DNA of 64,000 bases from the NCBI GenBank assembly GCA_030998225.1, contig JAPYXD010000695.1, positions 2,709,001 through 2,773,000 of the forward strand. Direction: 5' to 3'. Of this stretch, positions 33,416 through 44,256 are shown one piece after another. This stretch comes from Diplolepis rosae. Lineage: Eukaryota; Arthropoda; Insecta; Hymenoptera; Diplolepididae. The notes beneath the pieces are model-generated. The model did no database searches, was not told the origin of the DNA, and was given only the letters and a program-made list of their open reading frames with translations. A program made the translations under genes and the position numbers. Every line of letters begins with the position of its first letter. Position 1 is the first letter of the stretch.

Positions 33416-33964
33416 TAAGCATACATTAGAGTCTCTCTAAATCTAAAGCAGTGAGATACTCATCGAAGTTAAATTACTGATTCAGATTCAGATGTGCGAC
33501 CAAAATTTTCCTCCTACTACACAAACAAATTTTTTATCACCAATAAAAACATATTACTTATGACCCATCGTAGGGATTTGCTCAAATATAAATTTGTTAT
33601 TTAATTATAATCATTTGAAAAAATCACTTTTTTATCCATGTTTTTGAATACATAAATTGTTATGAAAAAAAAGTATGTGATATATTGTAAAAATCCTACG
33701 ATGGATTGGAGGATCGTATTGCCAGTATTTGAGTATAAAAACATTAAAATTGGTTGAAAATTGTCGGAGATACATTCTGTTCCGTGTTTAAAAACCATGT
33801 TTAAAAAAAACGCGTTTAAAGTTTCTTGAAGCGGCTAGAAAAGCACTTTCATTATCGAACTTATTTATTTATATTTTTCGTAATCCTAGAACTATTGGGA
33901 AACTTTTAATCAAATAAAAAAAAAGATTTTTTGAAAGTTCAAAGGTGGCCTAACCCTTTGAGTT

Positions 33965-34202
33965 TGCTAACGATTTACTAAAATTTCCAAAATTTGTTTA
34001 AAAATTACGAAACCGTAAGAGAATTTTCAGTTACATGTAAGTATATACAAGTAAAGATTCAGATACAAATATTACAATATTGAATAATTTGTAACTGAAA
34101 ATTTTTCTTTGAGTTCTTAAATTTATCTTAATTTCACGAAATTTCAACTTAATAAAGCTTCAGTTAGGTGTTTTAGAAAATTCTGTCAGAAATTTCCAAC
34201 AG
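33965..34202. repeat. family K repeat (AT-rich, CACTGTTAGAAATTTC-type end)
   Basis: Contains GAATTTTCAGTTACATGTAA, TTTGTAACTGAAAATTTTTC and CTTCAGTTAGG, and ends in TCAGAAATTTCCAACAGT. The same ordered blocks occur near 38634, 41742, 56945 and 58560, indicating a dispersed, aged family. Confidence 0.55.
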
Positions 34203-34227
34203 TCTCGTCGCCACTAATACTTGTGTA

Positions 34228-35156
34228 CACAGTGTGTCCCAAAAATAACCGAACTGTATATTTAAACCATACAAAATGCAGCGCCATCTATTGAAAATTT
34301 GCAGCATTAAAGAGATACATTCATCCTCTTTCAAACGCACCTAAATTCATGTAAATCGGATGACAGATGTGAAAGTTACAGCCATTTCAATAAAAAAAAA
34401 GTGTGCTAATGTTACAAAACAAAAATGGAACAAAGAGCAAATATAAAATTTTGTGTTAAACATGAAAAAAAAATCGCTGAGACATACAAATTGATGAAAA
34501 AAGTGTACGGTGATGATTGTATGAGTCGTACTCAAGTTTATACGTGGTTTACACGATTTCAAAATGGTCGTGAGGATTTAAATGACGACCTAAGACCAGG
34601 TCGTCCAGAAGTTAGTAATCGTGCTGAATTGGTGGAAAAAGTCCGTGAAATCATTGGTATCGATGCAAATTTTACTACGAGAATGTTGGCTGAGGAATTA
34701 AATACGAGTAAAAACACTATTTGGAGAATTTTAACTGAAGATTTGGGTAAAAGAAAGGTCGGTGCACGTTCCGTTTCACATCAGTTAAATGCATCACCTC
34801 ACAAGACCAAAAAAGTGAACGAATTTTTGATGAAAAAACGGATTTCTCTCATCAACCACCCTCCGTATTCGCCTGATCTATCACCATGTGACTATTTTCT
34901 ATTTCGAAAACTGAAAACCAAGATGAAAGAGGCATTTTATGATAATATCCCAGCCATTCAAGCAGTCGTAAACGAGGTGCTGAAGAACATTCCTATAAAT
35001 GACACAAAAAAATCTATCCATGCGCTGGTTGATCGTTCCAAACGTTGTATTGAGTCCAATGGAACCTATTTTGAATAAATAATAACTTTCAAAGATAATA
35101 TAATGTGTATCTTATTCTATATCCAAAAAGTTCGGTTATTTTTGGGACACACTGTG
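34228..35156 (+). mobile_element. mariner element with an internal deletion, 929 bp
   Basis: The terminal inverted repeats are 28 bp: CACAGTGTGTCCCAAAAATA at 34228 continuing ACCGAACT, with its perfect inverse ending at 35156. TA flanks both ends (34226-34227, 35157-35158). It encodes one uninterrupted 217-codon transposase derivative. Full-length relatives are about 1.3 kb, so roughly 0.4 kb is missing. The intact TIRs make it mobilisable in principle if a full-length enzyme exists elsewhere. Confidence 0.95.
34425..35078 (+). CDS. mariner transposase (irritans type), internally deleted
   Basis: The 217-residue protein begins MEQRANIKFCVKHEKKIAET. Residues 1-60 form the first helix-turn-helix (TQVYTWFTRFQNGREDL) and end in the GRP motif (RPGRP). 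Residues 65-105 form the second (TTRMLAEELNTSKNTIW). SVSHQL at 116-121 corresponds to the WVPHEL-type linker. The sequence then jumps to NASPHKTKK at 122, so the segment with the first catalytic aspartate and the HDN aspartate (about 130 residues compared with the usual 345) is gone. The third is kept as YSPDLSPCDYFLF (D156). The deletion is in frame and no stop is present. The protein should bind its TIRs but cannot catalyse transposition; a repressor-like role is speculation. The ATG at 34425 is chosen by family homology. Confidence 0.92.
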   Translation: MEQRANIKFCVKHEKKIAETYKLMKKVYGDDCMSRTQVYTWFTRFQNGREDLNDDLRPGRPEVSNRAELVEKVREIIGIDANFTTRMLAEELNTSKNTIWRILTEDLGKRKVGARSVSHQLNASPHKTKKVNEFLMKKRISLINHPPYSPDLSPCDYFLFRKLKTKMKEAFYDNIPAIQAVVNEVLKNIPINDTKKSIHALVDRSKRCIESNGTYFE

Positions 35157-35158
35157 TA

Positions 35159-35929
35159 TGTGTTGAAAGTTAGAGATCACTTTTTTCTGGCTGCTGTAGT
35201 TTCAGCATCGGTGAAAAAGCTCATGGCTGGTAGGGTGCAAAGGAGCGAAAATCCCACACACAAATCACCTAGAATTGAAAGCAGCATACTGCAAACTAAA
35301 ATGCTCTGCTGGAGGTCGTCACAATTGCGAACTCTTGCCGAGAACGTACAACACCACTGTGATTTTCTACGCCAATAGGATGGGTAGAATTTAGTATCCA
35401 CAAATGACGCGCAAATCTTCTGAGGAATATGGAAATGATGTGAATCTACACTTTCGATTTCAAATTAACAGGCAGTTAGGAACCAGATGGGCTGTAAAGA
35501 ATACTATCACGGAAAACATTTGGACTTGGAGAAAATGCGGAAATTCCGAAATAGACTTGTTCATAACGGGGATAAGCATATAAAATGTGAGAAGTATGTA
35601 TAGTAACACAGTCATAGTGTTCACTGTTTATAGACGCTTTTGGATAAATTTCACTAGACAAAGAAGTCGTTGTGGTTCTATCTTCAAAACCCTGGTTAGT
35701 AAGCACTATTTACCACCCTCTTAGTATCGAGACCGATTCATTTTAATCCGGATTTAAGCTTACTGCACTCTCCTTTTAGGAAGACAAACCGCAACCAAAT
35801 TATCGCGAATGCATACTTAGTAAGATTTCCGCAAGAAGCGAGAGAGAAAATGGAAAAAAATTTGTCTAGATAAACGAGCGAATCTAGGAAAATACAGGGT
35901 GAACTTTTTATTTTTAGACATCGAAATAT
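35159..35929. other. no recognised gene
   Basis: Moderately AT-rich unique sequence. Overlapping frames of 74-91 codons at 35103-35706 lack any recognised motif. Confidence 0.4.
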
Positions 35930-36540
35930 CTCTGGAAATATGCATTGTACGAAAAAATGTCCGAAAGAAAACTAATATTTTTCAATTACACCAAAATTAG
36001 GAAAGTTACGGTATGTTAAATATGAAAAAAATCAATATCTGAATTCCTTTATCCAGTTGATTTATAAGAGATACAAAAAAAGTTTAGTACAAAATTCTTT
36101 ACTACAAAAAGATCCACAAATTCTAATAGCAACAATTTTTCATAAGATGTATATTTTTCGTTTTAATTTGAAAAAATACGATTAAAATTAAATAATTCCA
36201 TTTCTTAATCCAAGTATTTGAGATACGACATAAGCATTAAAATGCAAAATCGTTTGCTTAAATAAAGTCTACGATTGTTTTTCCTTTTAGAGATATTTGA
36301 AACAAAATAAATTATTTTAATCATGTAATTTATTAGAAAGTTACAGAAATCTATACAGAAAATTGAGTGCGAGTTTCATGATGAGAATGTGTTCCTTAAA
36401 GCCGATAGAGCCTTAAGTAATTTGAATTTCCTTTTTCATTTAAAATTAGAAACAAATTTAGAAACTTTGAAAACATGTAATTCACATTTACAATGTTATA
36501 AAATTGACTTGAGCTTCAGTATAAAATTTCATGGGTCTAT
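35930..36540. repeat. diverged copy of the right half of the 18283-19735 repeat
   Basis: Matches 18700-19550 in the same order and orientation, including AAATAAAGTCTACGATTG, CATGATGAGAATGTGTTCCT and TTGAGCTTCAGTAT. The GC-rich hairpin is reduced to GAGTGCGAG at about 36364-36372. Confidence 0.7.
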
Positions 36541-36685
36541 TCATGATGAAATAAATAAGTATGTATTTTTATACCATAAAATTTCTTTATGTGCCTCAGC
36601 CGCGGAAACTCGTTTTTCCGTTACAGTTGGGAGTAAAGCAATGTTGTATAGTCCGTTACAGAGGAATGCAATGTAGAAATTGAAC

Positions 36686-36697
36686 TGCGCATGCGCA
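36686..36697. promoter_or_regulatory. perfect NRF-1-type palindrome
   Basis: TGCGCATGCGCA is the exact consensus palindrome of NRF-1/Ewg. It is followed by a pyrimidine-rich tandem repeat and CGTACAGCG blocks. Such a perfect site is rare by chance in AT-rich DNA, but no gene start is proven. Confidence 0.4.
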
Positions 36698-36706
36698 TTA
36701 TAGTCT

Positions 36707-36805
36707 TACAGCGGAACGCAATCTATTTCTTATTCTTCTTCTTCGTACAGCGGAACGCAATCTATTTCTTATTCTTCTTCTTCTCACTTCTTCTTCGTAC
36801 AGCGT
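36707..36805. repeat. 39-bp tandem duplication
   Basis: The unit TACAGCGGAACGCAATCTAT plus TTCTTATTCTTCTTCTTCG occurs at 36707-36745 and 36746-36783. A truncated TTCTTCTTCG TACAGCG follows to about 36803. The copies are identical, so the duplication is recent. Confidence 0.9.
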
Positions 36806-38076
36806 TAGCACTGACTACTACACAAGACCGATAAAATCAAAATGGCCGGGACTAGTCGCCAATTTGCGCCCGCTTCGTACAACCAGCGCAGCAAACAACT
36901 ACAATAAGTACTAGATTAGATTCCAATGTACGCATAAAAACTCGTATCCGCCCCACAGTCACATAAAATAGAATATGTGCCAATGCACACAATTCGGGAC
37001 ATTGCGAGACTCGCGACAATGCTCGCAGGACTGATCGCGCCTCGGATTCGTCTCGACTACGCCTTGGCTTCGATCTCCTGTGAACATTGTCGCTCGTCAC
37101 GCAATCACCCTCATTGTGTGCCTAGGCACATAATATACTATTTCTATCGTAGGGTACACCTTTCAGCGAAATAAAAGTTTGTATTGTTACATGCAGTACT
37201 TTTTAGGAGAAAATTCATGAAAAATGTTTAAATTTTTCGGTCGTCACGGTAGAATAACCCCTTAAATTAGCTATGAACGAAAAAATACAAGCTTAACGTA
37301 AATCGCTAACGATGTAGGATAGATTGACATGGAAGATTACGAATGATTAGAATTTTCATTTTTCTTTGATTCTTGGCATGTGCGTGTCTAAGGTGTCACG
37401 GTTATAATTTGCATTAGTTTTCTCGGTCCCTCAGGCACTGCTACCGTTCTTAATTACTTATAGACGGCAACTCAAGACACGACCCTCCGAAATTATAGCA
37501 AGAGGACGTAGGTTGGACTCGCGGTAGGAAACACGAACTACCACAGTAGGAAACACTCTCTTGGCTTAGTGTTTGCCGCTTTCCATATTATGCACCAACG
37601 GTTTAGACTACGTTTAATCAACTGAGCATCGCATCCAAATTGTGCGGCTGTTTCCGTTACTGTTGTTACTTGAACTGGTAGTGATGCTGGTAGTAGTAGG
37701 TATAATAGTGAAACTACTGCTGGTACCGCCGCTCTTACTTTTGCTCTTGCTATTGTGAGCCTTGAGATAAATTAAACTTTCGAGATATATATGTTATGTG
37801 GAAGTTATTCTTCTGCAATATAATTGCTTACACCGACAATAGGGCCAATTACACTGGTTAACAAAATTTGACATTCATGGAATGAGATATATCATTTCCA
37901 GAGTACTTTTCTGTGCTGAATCCAAATCTGGCTTCTGTTTTTTCCCAACACGTCATGTTTTTGAGATTTTTTGAGTTTAAATTTTTTCGGAAAATCGCAA
38001 ATCGTATGATAAAAATATGTAAAAAAATTTTTAAACGGAAAGCAATACATGATTTCAATGAGTTTTTTAACGCAGA

Positions 38077-38438
38077 ATCCATTGATTTTTTTTTGTTTAT
38101 GAATATCTTATACAGTTCGGGCGATAATTAAAAAAATAAACTTTTGAAAAACTCGAAAAATAATGAAAATAATTCTCTTCTTTTTTTGATGCAGGAAAAA
38201 TTTCAAATAAATTTTATAAGTCCAGATTTAACTGTTCGAAAGATACATGGCAGAGAAATTGTTTCTTTTTCTGCATCAAAAAAAGAAGAGAATGACATGC
38301 AGTTGACTAAAAAATAAATGATATTCAGTTAAATATAATGTTTTTCGTAAAATCATTATTTTTCGAGTTTTTTCAAAGTTTTTTTTTTAATTATCGCAGG
38401 AACTGTATAAGATATTCAAATAACAAAAAAATCAATGG
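38077..38438. mobile_element. fold-back repeat element
   Basis: The outer arms ATCTTATACAGTTC at 38105 and GAACTGTATAAGAT near 38400-38413 are inverted. The pairing runs inward through GATAATTAAAAAA, AACTCGAAAAATAATG and TTCTCTTCTTTTTTTGATGC to a centre at about 38230. It probably belongs to a longer repeat beginning near 37850. It is noncoding. Confidence 0.7.
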
Positions 38439-40155
38439 CATAACGAAATCCTTACACTACTTTCTTTCTTTATTTCTTTTATATATATATATATATCAAG
38501 AGATATAAATATTTCGTAGGCATTTTAATCACAAATTAGTTGAGATTTCATTTTACTGTACCACAAAGTAATACAGTGGCTGGTCATATTATTATGATTA
38601 CTTACAATATTTACAGGAACTGATTTTCACTTGTACACTGTTGAGAATTTTTATCGGAATCTTTGGCAATATAAAATGCAGTTTTATGCAGTTACATTTC
38701 CGTGAAATTATTTCAAATTTAAGAAAATTCAGTTAATTTTTAGCGAATTCAAAATTACTTAATTAAGATTAATTCATCTGCTATTTCAAAAATTGTATCT
38801 GAAAATTCTTATACTTGCAACAACAAAATATTACGTTTTCGGCACGTGAAGCTTTATACATTTGCATGTGACAGTCAATGTGAATTAGTTTCGTAATTTT
38901 AAGAAAAATTTCAGAAAATCAGTATCAAATTAAAATCAGTATAAAAAAGTATTCGAGATTTCATCTACTCTTCTATTATTTCTGTCACCAAAGAATTGTA
39001 TACATTTCAAAACATTTCTAATAGTTTATATTTAATTTTATATGAAAACTTTTTGAGAAAATTAATTTACCTTCTGCATTGTTTTCCATATTTCGCATAC
39101 TTTTTGAAAAAGAAACCAAAATTTTTGAATTCTCGAAAGTGGCGACTGTTTTTGTTGATTTCTGAATGTTTTTAACTTTTTTGAAAATTCGGAAAGTTTA
39201 AAAAAATTTTCCCAAGAATAAAAAAAAGTAAATACTTTCATAACCTTAAAAAATATCGGATTTTTAAAACGAATTGCGTCCGTTTTTTTTCCTTTTAATT
39301 TTTGGCTCTTGATTCTGAAACTTGTTTAGATCACTATAAAGCACCTATAAAGCATAAAAATTAAATACTCTATCATAATCAAGTACGCTATACTATTTTG
39401 AAATTAATTTTCACTAACAATTTTTTCGAGATTGGATTTACTTATTTAAAACATTTTGAAGGCCGAATTAGTTTTTAAATAATACCTTATGGTCTAAAAT
39501 AATTAAAATTTCTATTTTATAATAATATTTTAAGCTACTTTTATTTATGAAGACATTAAAGTTGGTTCAACTAGGTTAATTAAATAACATGATAGCAATT
39601 TAAATTCCAGACACACTATCAATGAAAAAGATTGAATTGATGAATCATAGTGGATTAATTTTATCATGTGTTTACCTAAAAACAGATTAAACAATAGTTG
39701 GACACAATGTTTCATTTAGTGATAGAAACTCGCAGTTGCCTGAGGGTGCGTAAATCACTATAACGGCTAATTGTGTTCAAACATACGTAAATTTTATGTA
39801 CTATGAACTGATATTCTTGTTAAATGATATTCATCTGCAAAGGTATCAGAGTGTTAAACTTGATATCACCCTTTATGTATCATAAATGTCCCAAAAGCGA
39901 TTTACGTCACTCTTCATTAGGTAGAGTTGATATTTCGAGGTCTGTTTTATCATTTGCAGTTAAAAATTGTGATCTTCTCTGAAATTTAACGCCAATAATA
40001 GATTTAAGAAGGTACGTATCTTTTTGAAAATCAATAACTTCAGACTTGTTGATAAATAAATATTACAAAATTTAGCAATGTTTAATTTTCAACGGAAAAT
40101 TTTGTATGAAAAAAAGAATCTGAGAAGATTCTATTTCCTTTGCCAAATATGTACT
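38439..40155. other. AT-rich gene-free region
   Basis: Contains a (TA)n microsatellite at about 38480-38496 and a family K fragment starting near 38634 (CACTGTTGAGAATTT). The rest is featureless AT-rich sequence. Confidence 0.45.
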
Positions 40156-40157
40156 TA

Positions 40158-40270
40158 CAGTTTTGAACGTTCATTGAACGATCACAAAAAATTTTTTTTC
40201 TGGGGCAAAAACTAATAATTTATTCTTCAAACAAAAATATTTTCCATCGTTCAATGAACGTTCAGAAATG
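40158..40270. mobile_element. TA-flanked MITE, 113 bp (family M)
   Basis: CAGTTTTGAACGTTCATTGA begins at 40158, and the inverse, ATGAACGTTCAGAAATG, ends at 40270. TA flanks both sides (40156-40157, 40271-40272). It shares the central ACTAATAATTTATTCTTC-like block with the copy at 15401-15596 and is an internally shortened version. Confidence 0.85.
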
Positions 40271-40429
40271 TAAATTCATTTGCCAAATAGTATCAATTGA
40301 TGACAATAAGCAGCTGAAAAAACAATAAAATTTTGATTAAGTTCAACCACTTTTTTTCTACCCTTAAACATTCGTAAATTTATAAGAAATTTTCAAAAAA
40401 CCCAAGACCTGTCTCTTTTTTTCTCGAAA

Positions 40430-41760
40430 TAATTTAATTTATTGGATCAAAGTGGGTAAAAAGCTCAACATTTTAACTCGTCATAAGAAATAATTTATTT
40501 CTCGCCCTTAAAAATTCATAAATTCATACAAACTAAACTAAGTATGAGGGTTGAATTTATTTTACTACATCCCTTGACTAATTCAACTTGTTCTGTCAAT
40601 AAAACTAACTGGTTTTGGGCTTGGTTTATTTTTTAGGAATTTCTGAATCTTAGAGGGTGGAAAAGGTATGATTTTTATATGAGCTGGGAATTCGATTTAT
40701 TTGGCTGCACGGAAAAAAGTATTTCATTAAAAATTCATGAACAGTTAAGCATTTTTGGTGAAGCTTTTAATGATTTTAAATTATCAGAAAAATTTGGTTC
40801 AAAGTAATTAATTATTCAGAGATAAGAATAAAATGGTCCAGAAAAAATTCATCAACACTTTAGGATTCCTAGTAGTCTACGAATTTTTCCTGGATTTTTT
40901 TGTTATTATTTCTTAACAGTTGACCATCCTTTGCAGAAATTTTCGGAAAATCTACGATTTTTAAAACTTTGCCCAGAAGTGCCAAACTGTTCATGAAATT
41001 TAAATATATATTTTGTTCTGTTTACTTTTCTTGGACAAATGAAATAATTTTTCATCGGAAACCAACAGCTTGGTTTGTCTTTTAGGGGATGGTTTTCTTC
41101 TGAGCCAGAGGATTTCATTTTTCTTACTACTCCACTTAGGTAAATTAAATTATTTTTCATGAAAAACGTACAACTTGAATTATATTTAGGAATTCTTGAA
41201 GCTTTTAATGGTAGAGAAAGGGTGTGTGGTTTCCTGATAAGGTGAGAAGTTGAATATTTTTTGACCGCGATGCTCAAAGAAATTGAATTATTTTCCAATG
41301 TAAAAAGGTCTTGAGTTTAGTTATTTTTTAGTTCTTTAAGTTGTCAAGCACCGGAAGAAGGTGATTTCCTTATTAGCTAGAAGATTAACCCGTTCGCCAT
41401 CAATACCGTGAGACTCGTGCCAACCCTGCTGGAAAATTTAATTAAATTTAATAGAAAAACAAAAAAGAACACGAATAAATTTGATAGAATTCTTATTATA
41501 TTTAATCGTGTTTTTGTATCAAATTGAATTTTTCTATCAAATTTAAACCAGCTTTTTTATCAGGGAAAGGCATCGGGACAAACATAAGAACCCCTTGTAG
41601 GACAAGGGGTTACATTTTTTGACTTACTAAATTAAATTATTTTTTGAAGGAAAGAGATAGGTCTCGGGTTTTTTTTTCACAAATTTTCAAATGTTCAGGG
41701 GTAGAGAAGAGTTGATTTCCATCTGTGTTAGAGGGTTACATTTATCGGCACATTGTTAGA
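40430..41760. repeat. diverged tandem repeat, unit about 115-130 bp
   Basis: An AAATTAAATTATTTTTCAT-like block recurs near 41037, 41150, 41280 and 41627. Each is followed by a weakly conserved GTAGAGAA...GATTTCC-type tail. The spacing is 113-130 bp where undisturbed. The family A insertion at 41389-41609 breaks the array. A 130-codon minus-strand frame here is a by-product of the repeat. Confidence 0.5.
41389..41609. mobile_element. short family A (piggyBac-like) element, 221 bp
   Basis: TTAA (41385-41388) is followed by CCCGTTCGCC and GAGACTCGTGCC. The right end is TTGTAGGACAAGGGG followed by TTAC (41610-41613). Both ends match the element at 4051-4953, which fixes the family. The interior is an AT-rich palindrome (TAAATTTGATAGAA against TTCTATCAAATTTAA). 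Confidence 0.7.
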
Positions 41761-44168
41761 AATTTCTACCATAATTTTCCGAAATACGAGACTGGAGTTT
41801 TATTCAGTTACAGTTTCGTGAAATTAAGATAGAATTTCAGAAAATTGAGTTACTTTTTAGTAAATTTAAGAAATTATTTCTTAATTTTCAGTTTCAAAGT
41901 GTTGAATATTCTGATACTTGTATCTGGAAATTCTGAAACTTGTAACAGGAATAATATTACGTTTTGGATAACTGAAGTTTCATACAGTTACATGTAACTG
42001 AAAATTTTGTTAGAGTTTCGTAATTTTATGATAAATTTGTATAAAAATTTTGTTACAGTTTAGTAGTTTTAAGATACATTTTATGAAGATTCAGTTGAGT
42101 TTCATAATATTAAGAAAAATGTCAGAAATTTCAGTACAATTTTCGCAATGTTAAGATATCTATACTCAAAAACATCATAAATATCGTCAAATTTTACGTT
42201 ACCCTTGTAACATAAAAATGTTTTAAAGGGCATAGCCGGGTTTCCATGTGAAATTAGTCTTAAAACCAAATCAAATTTCGCATCAACCATATGGAAGGGG
42301 TTGGCCAAGAGATTATTTTGCCAAATTTTCAGATTATTATCTGCCATTTTAAATGAGTAGTGGCAGATTTTACCATTTTCGTTTTTTCTTTTTTTTAGCT
42401 AAACTAATCATAGGAAAATTTTGAAAAAATCCAGGGTTGTTTTTTCCAATAGAAGACACTCTTTTGAATTATTCTATTCATTAGTTACCTATCGATGATT
42501 GAAACAGAATTTTTGCAGATTTTTGCAGATTTTTGCAAGGTGTGTACGGGGGTAAAAAAAAATAAAAACTGTCAAAATACGCATTCTTCCAACATCTTAC
42601 TATTAAAGCACATTCTATAATAACAGTAGACGAATGAAAAAAACAATTTTATTTGGTAATTAATCTCTAACACGATTTCCTGCTGACATTTTCGCAAAAT
42701 ATTTTGCATAATATTTTGCGAATTTTTTGTTGTTGCGAAAATCGAAATTTTTACATGCATTGTGAACAAATGGTTGATTGTCGTTATTCGCAAGTCGAAA
42801 TAGTCCTGCTAAAAATATCTTTTTGTATTCTTGAATAATTTTCGAATATACAGGTTAAATTAATTTCCCTGTGTTAAAAATAACATACTCATTTTACCAT
42901 ACAAGACATCAAAAATATCCTCAAATCTTCCTCCATTTACTTTACTTTTTGAAATTATAATGAGCACAAATAATAAGAAAAGCTCGTAAATTAAATAAGT
43001 AATTAACTTGGATTTCTGGATGACAAAAAATTTTTAGCAGTTATTTTGCATTTCAATACTTACATTTTCGTTACATTTTTGTTACATTTTTTTATAAAGC
43101 TTTGCCCGTTAAGAAATTTAGTCCATTAAAAAACTGTCCGTTTTCAATTAAAGTGGTATGCAAAATGTAAAATTAGTTTTCCTACAAAAATATATTTTTC
43201 TAGCATCGAGTTTTTACAAATATAGACGGTTGATTGTACTTTCATAGCACATACTCCATAAGTGGCTGAACATTTGCCAAGCATAAAATTTTTTTTCAAT
43301 TATAAATAAGTCATCATCGCTGTCTTCGTTTAAAACTGTAAGTTTGTAGGAAAACTAATTTTACTTTTTGTATACCACTTTTATATAAAACGGAAATTTT
43401 TTGAACGGACTAAATTTTCAACCGGCAAAACCTGTATATACGAAAAAAATTCAAGAATATAAATAGATAATTTTCGCAACACTCTTTCGACTTGCGAATA
43501 ATCACAATCAACCATTTGTTCCCAATGCATGTAAAAATTTCGATTTTTCGCAACAAAAAAAACTCGCAAAATATTTTGCAAAATCTTTGCAAAAATTTCA
43601 GCAGTAAACCGTGTTAGAGATTAATTACCAAATAACATTCTTTTTTTCATTCGTCTACTGTTATTATAAAATGTGCTTTAACAGTAAGATGTTGGAAGAA
43701 TGCGTATTTTGACGGTTTTTATTTTTTTTACCCCCGTCCACACCTTGCAAAAATCTGCAAAAATTCTGTTTCAATCATCGATAGGTATCTAATGAATAGA
43801 ATAATTCAAAAGAGTGGTCGCGCAATTCAAACATGAACAAAATTGCGTGCAAAATTTTTCGCACTTTTTTGCATCGCGAATTAGTCATCAAAAAATCTGA
43901 AAAAATTTACAAATGTGTCTTCTATTGGAAAAAACAACCATGATTTTTTTCAAAACTTTCCTATGATTAGTTTAGCTAAAAAAAGAAAAAAACGAAATTG
44001 GTAAAATCCGCCATTACTCATTTAAAATGGCAGATAATGATCTGAAAATTTGGCAAAATAATCTCTTGCCCAACCCCTTCCATATGGTTGATGCGAAGTT
44101 TGGTTTGGTTTTAAGGCCGATTTCACATGGAAACCCGGCTATGCCCTTTCCGAACATTTCTAACAGTA
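41742..44168. repeat. family K element split by a giant fold-back insertion
   Basis: The left end, ATTGTTAGAAATTTCTACC (41743), and the right end, ACATTTCTAACAGTA (44154-44168), are an inverted pair of the family K type. The sequence between 41760 and 42200 carries the usual GTAACTGAAAATTTT blocks. Everything from 42227 to 44147 is a later insertion. Confidence 0.6.
42227..44147. mobile_element. giant fold-back element, 1.92 kb (family I)
   Basis: The terminal repeats are AGGGCATAGCCGGGTTTCCA at 42227 and the inverse, GGAAACCCGGCTATGCCCT, ending at 44147. TTAA precedes the left end (42223-42226); TTCC follows the right. The arms pair over some 850-950 bp each at high similarity. Landmarks include CCAATAGAAGACAC against GTGTCTTCTATTGG, GCATTCTTCCAACATCTTAC and ATTCGCAAGTCGAAA. 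They leave a centre near 43185-43340. Insertions of about 245 bp in the left arm (42860-43100) and about 100 bp in the right arm (43815-43910) break the match. No protein frame. Confidence 0.88.
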
Positions 44169-44256
44169 GGTACGTTCTTTCGATCACTAAATGAAATGAT
44201 ATTGCGTGAAAAACAGATAGAACTAGAGGTTGGTTTACTTTTTCGAAGTGTCTTAA

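Larger units (their letters stand above)
30646..33956. mobile_element. 3.3-kb TTAA-type element (family E) containing other transposons
   Basis: TTAA (30642-30645) is followed by GGGGTTAGGCCACCTT. The right end, on the minus strand, is AAAGGGTTAGGCCACCTT, with the target changed to TTTG (33957-33960). The interior contains a complete family D element, a dead Penelope-like element with its own inverted repeats, and a small DNA element nested in that. The remaining own sequence at 33416-33950 has short inverted blocks (CCATCGTAGGGATTT versus AAATCCTACGATGG) but no transposase. Confidence 0.65.
36541..37849. other. unique-looking region with NRF-1-type site and short tandem repeat
   Basis: Less AT-rich than average, without transposon ends. 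It contains the TGCGCATGCGCA palindrome, a 39-bp tandem duplication, and the 36840-37170 stretch with mixed frames on both strands. It may hold host promoter or exon sequence, but no splice-supported coding frame could be defined. Confidence 0.35.

Noticed and set aside
40906..41298. 130-codon minus-strand frame
   Set aside because: It lies in a diverged tandem repeat and its lysine/serine-rich sequence reflects the repeated AT-rich unit.
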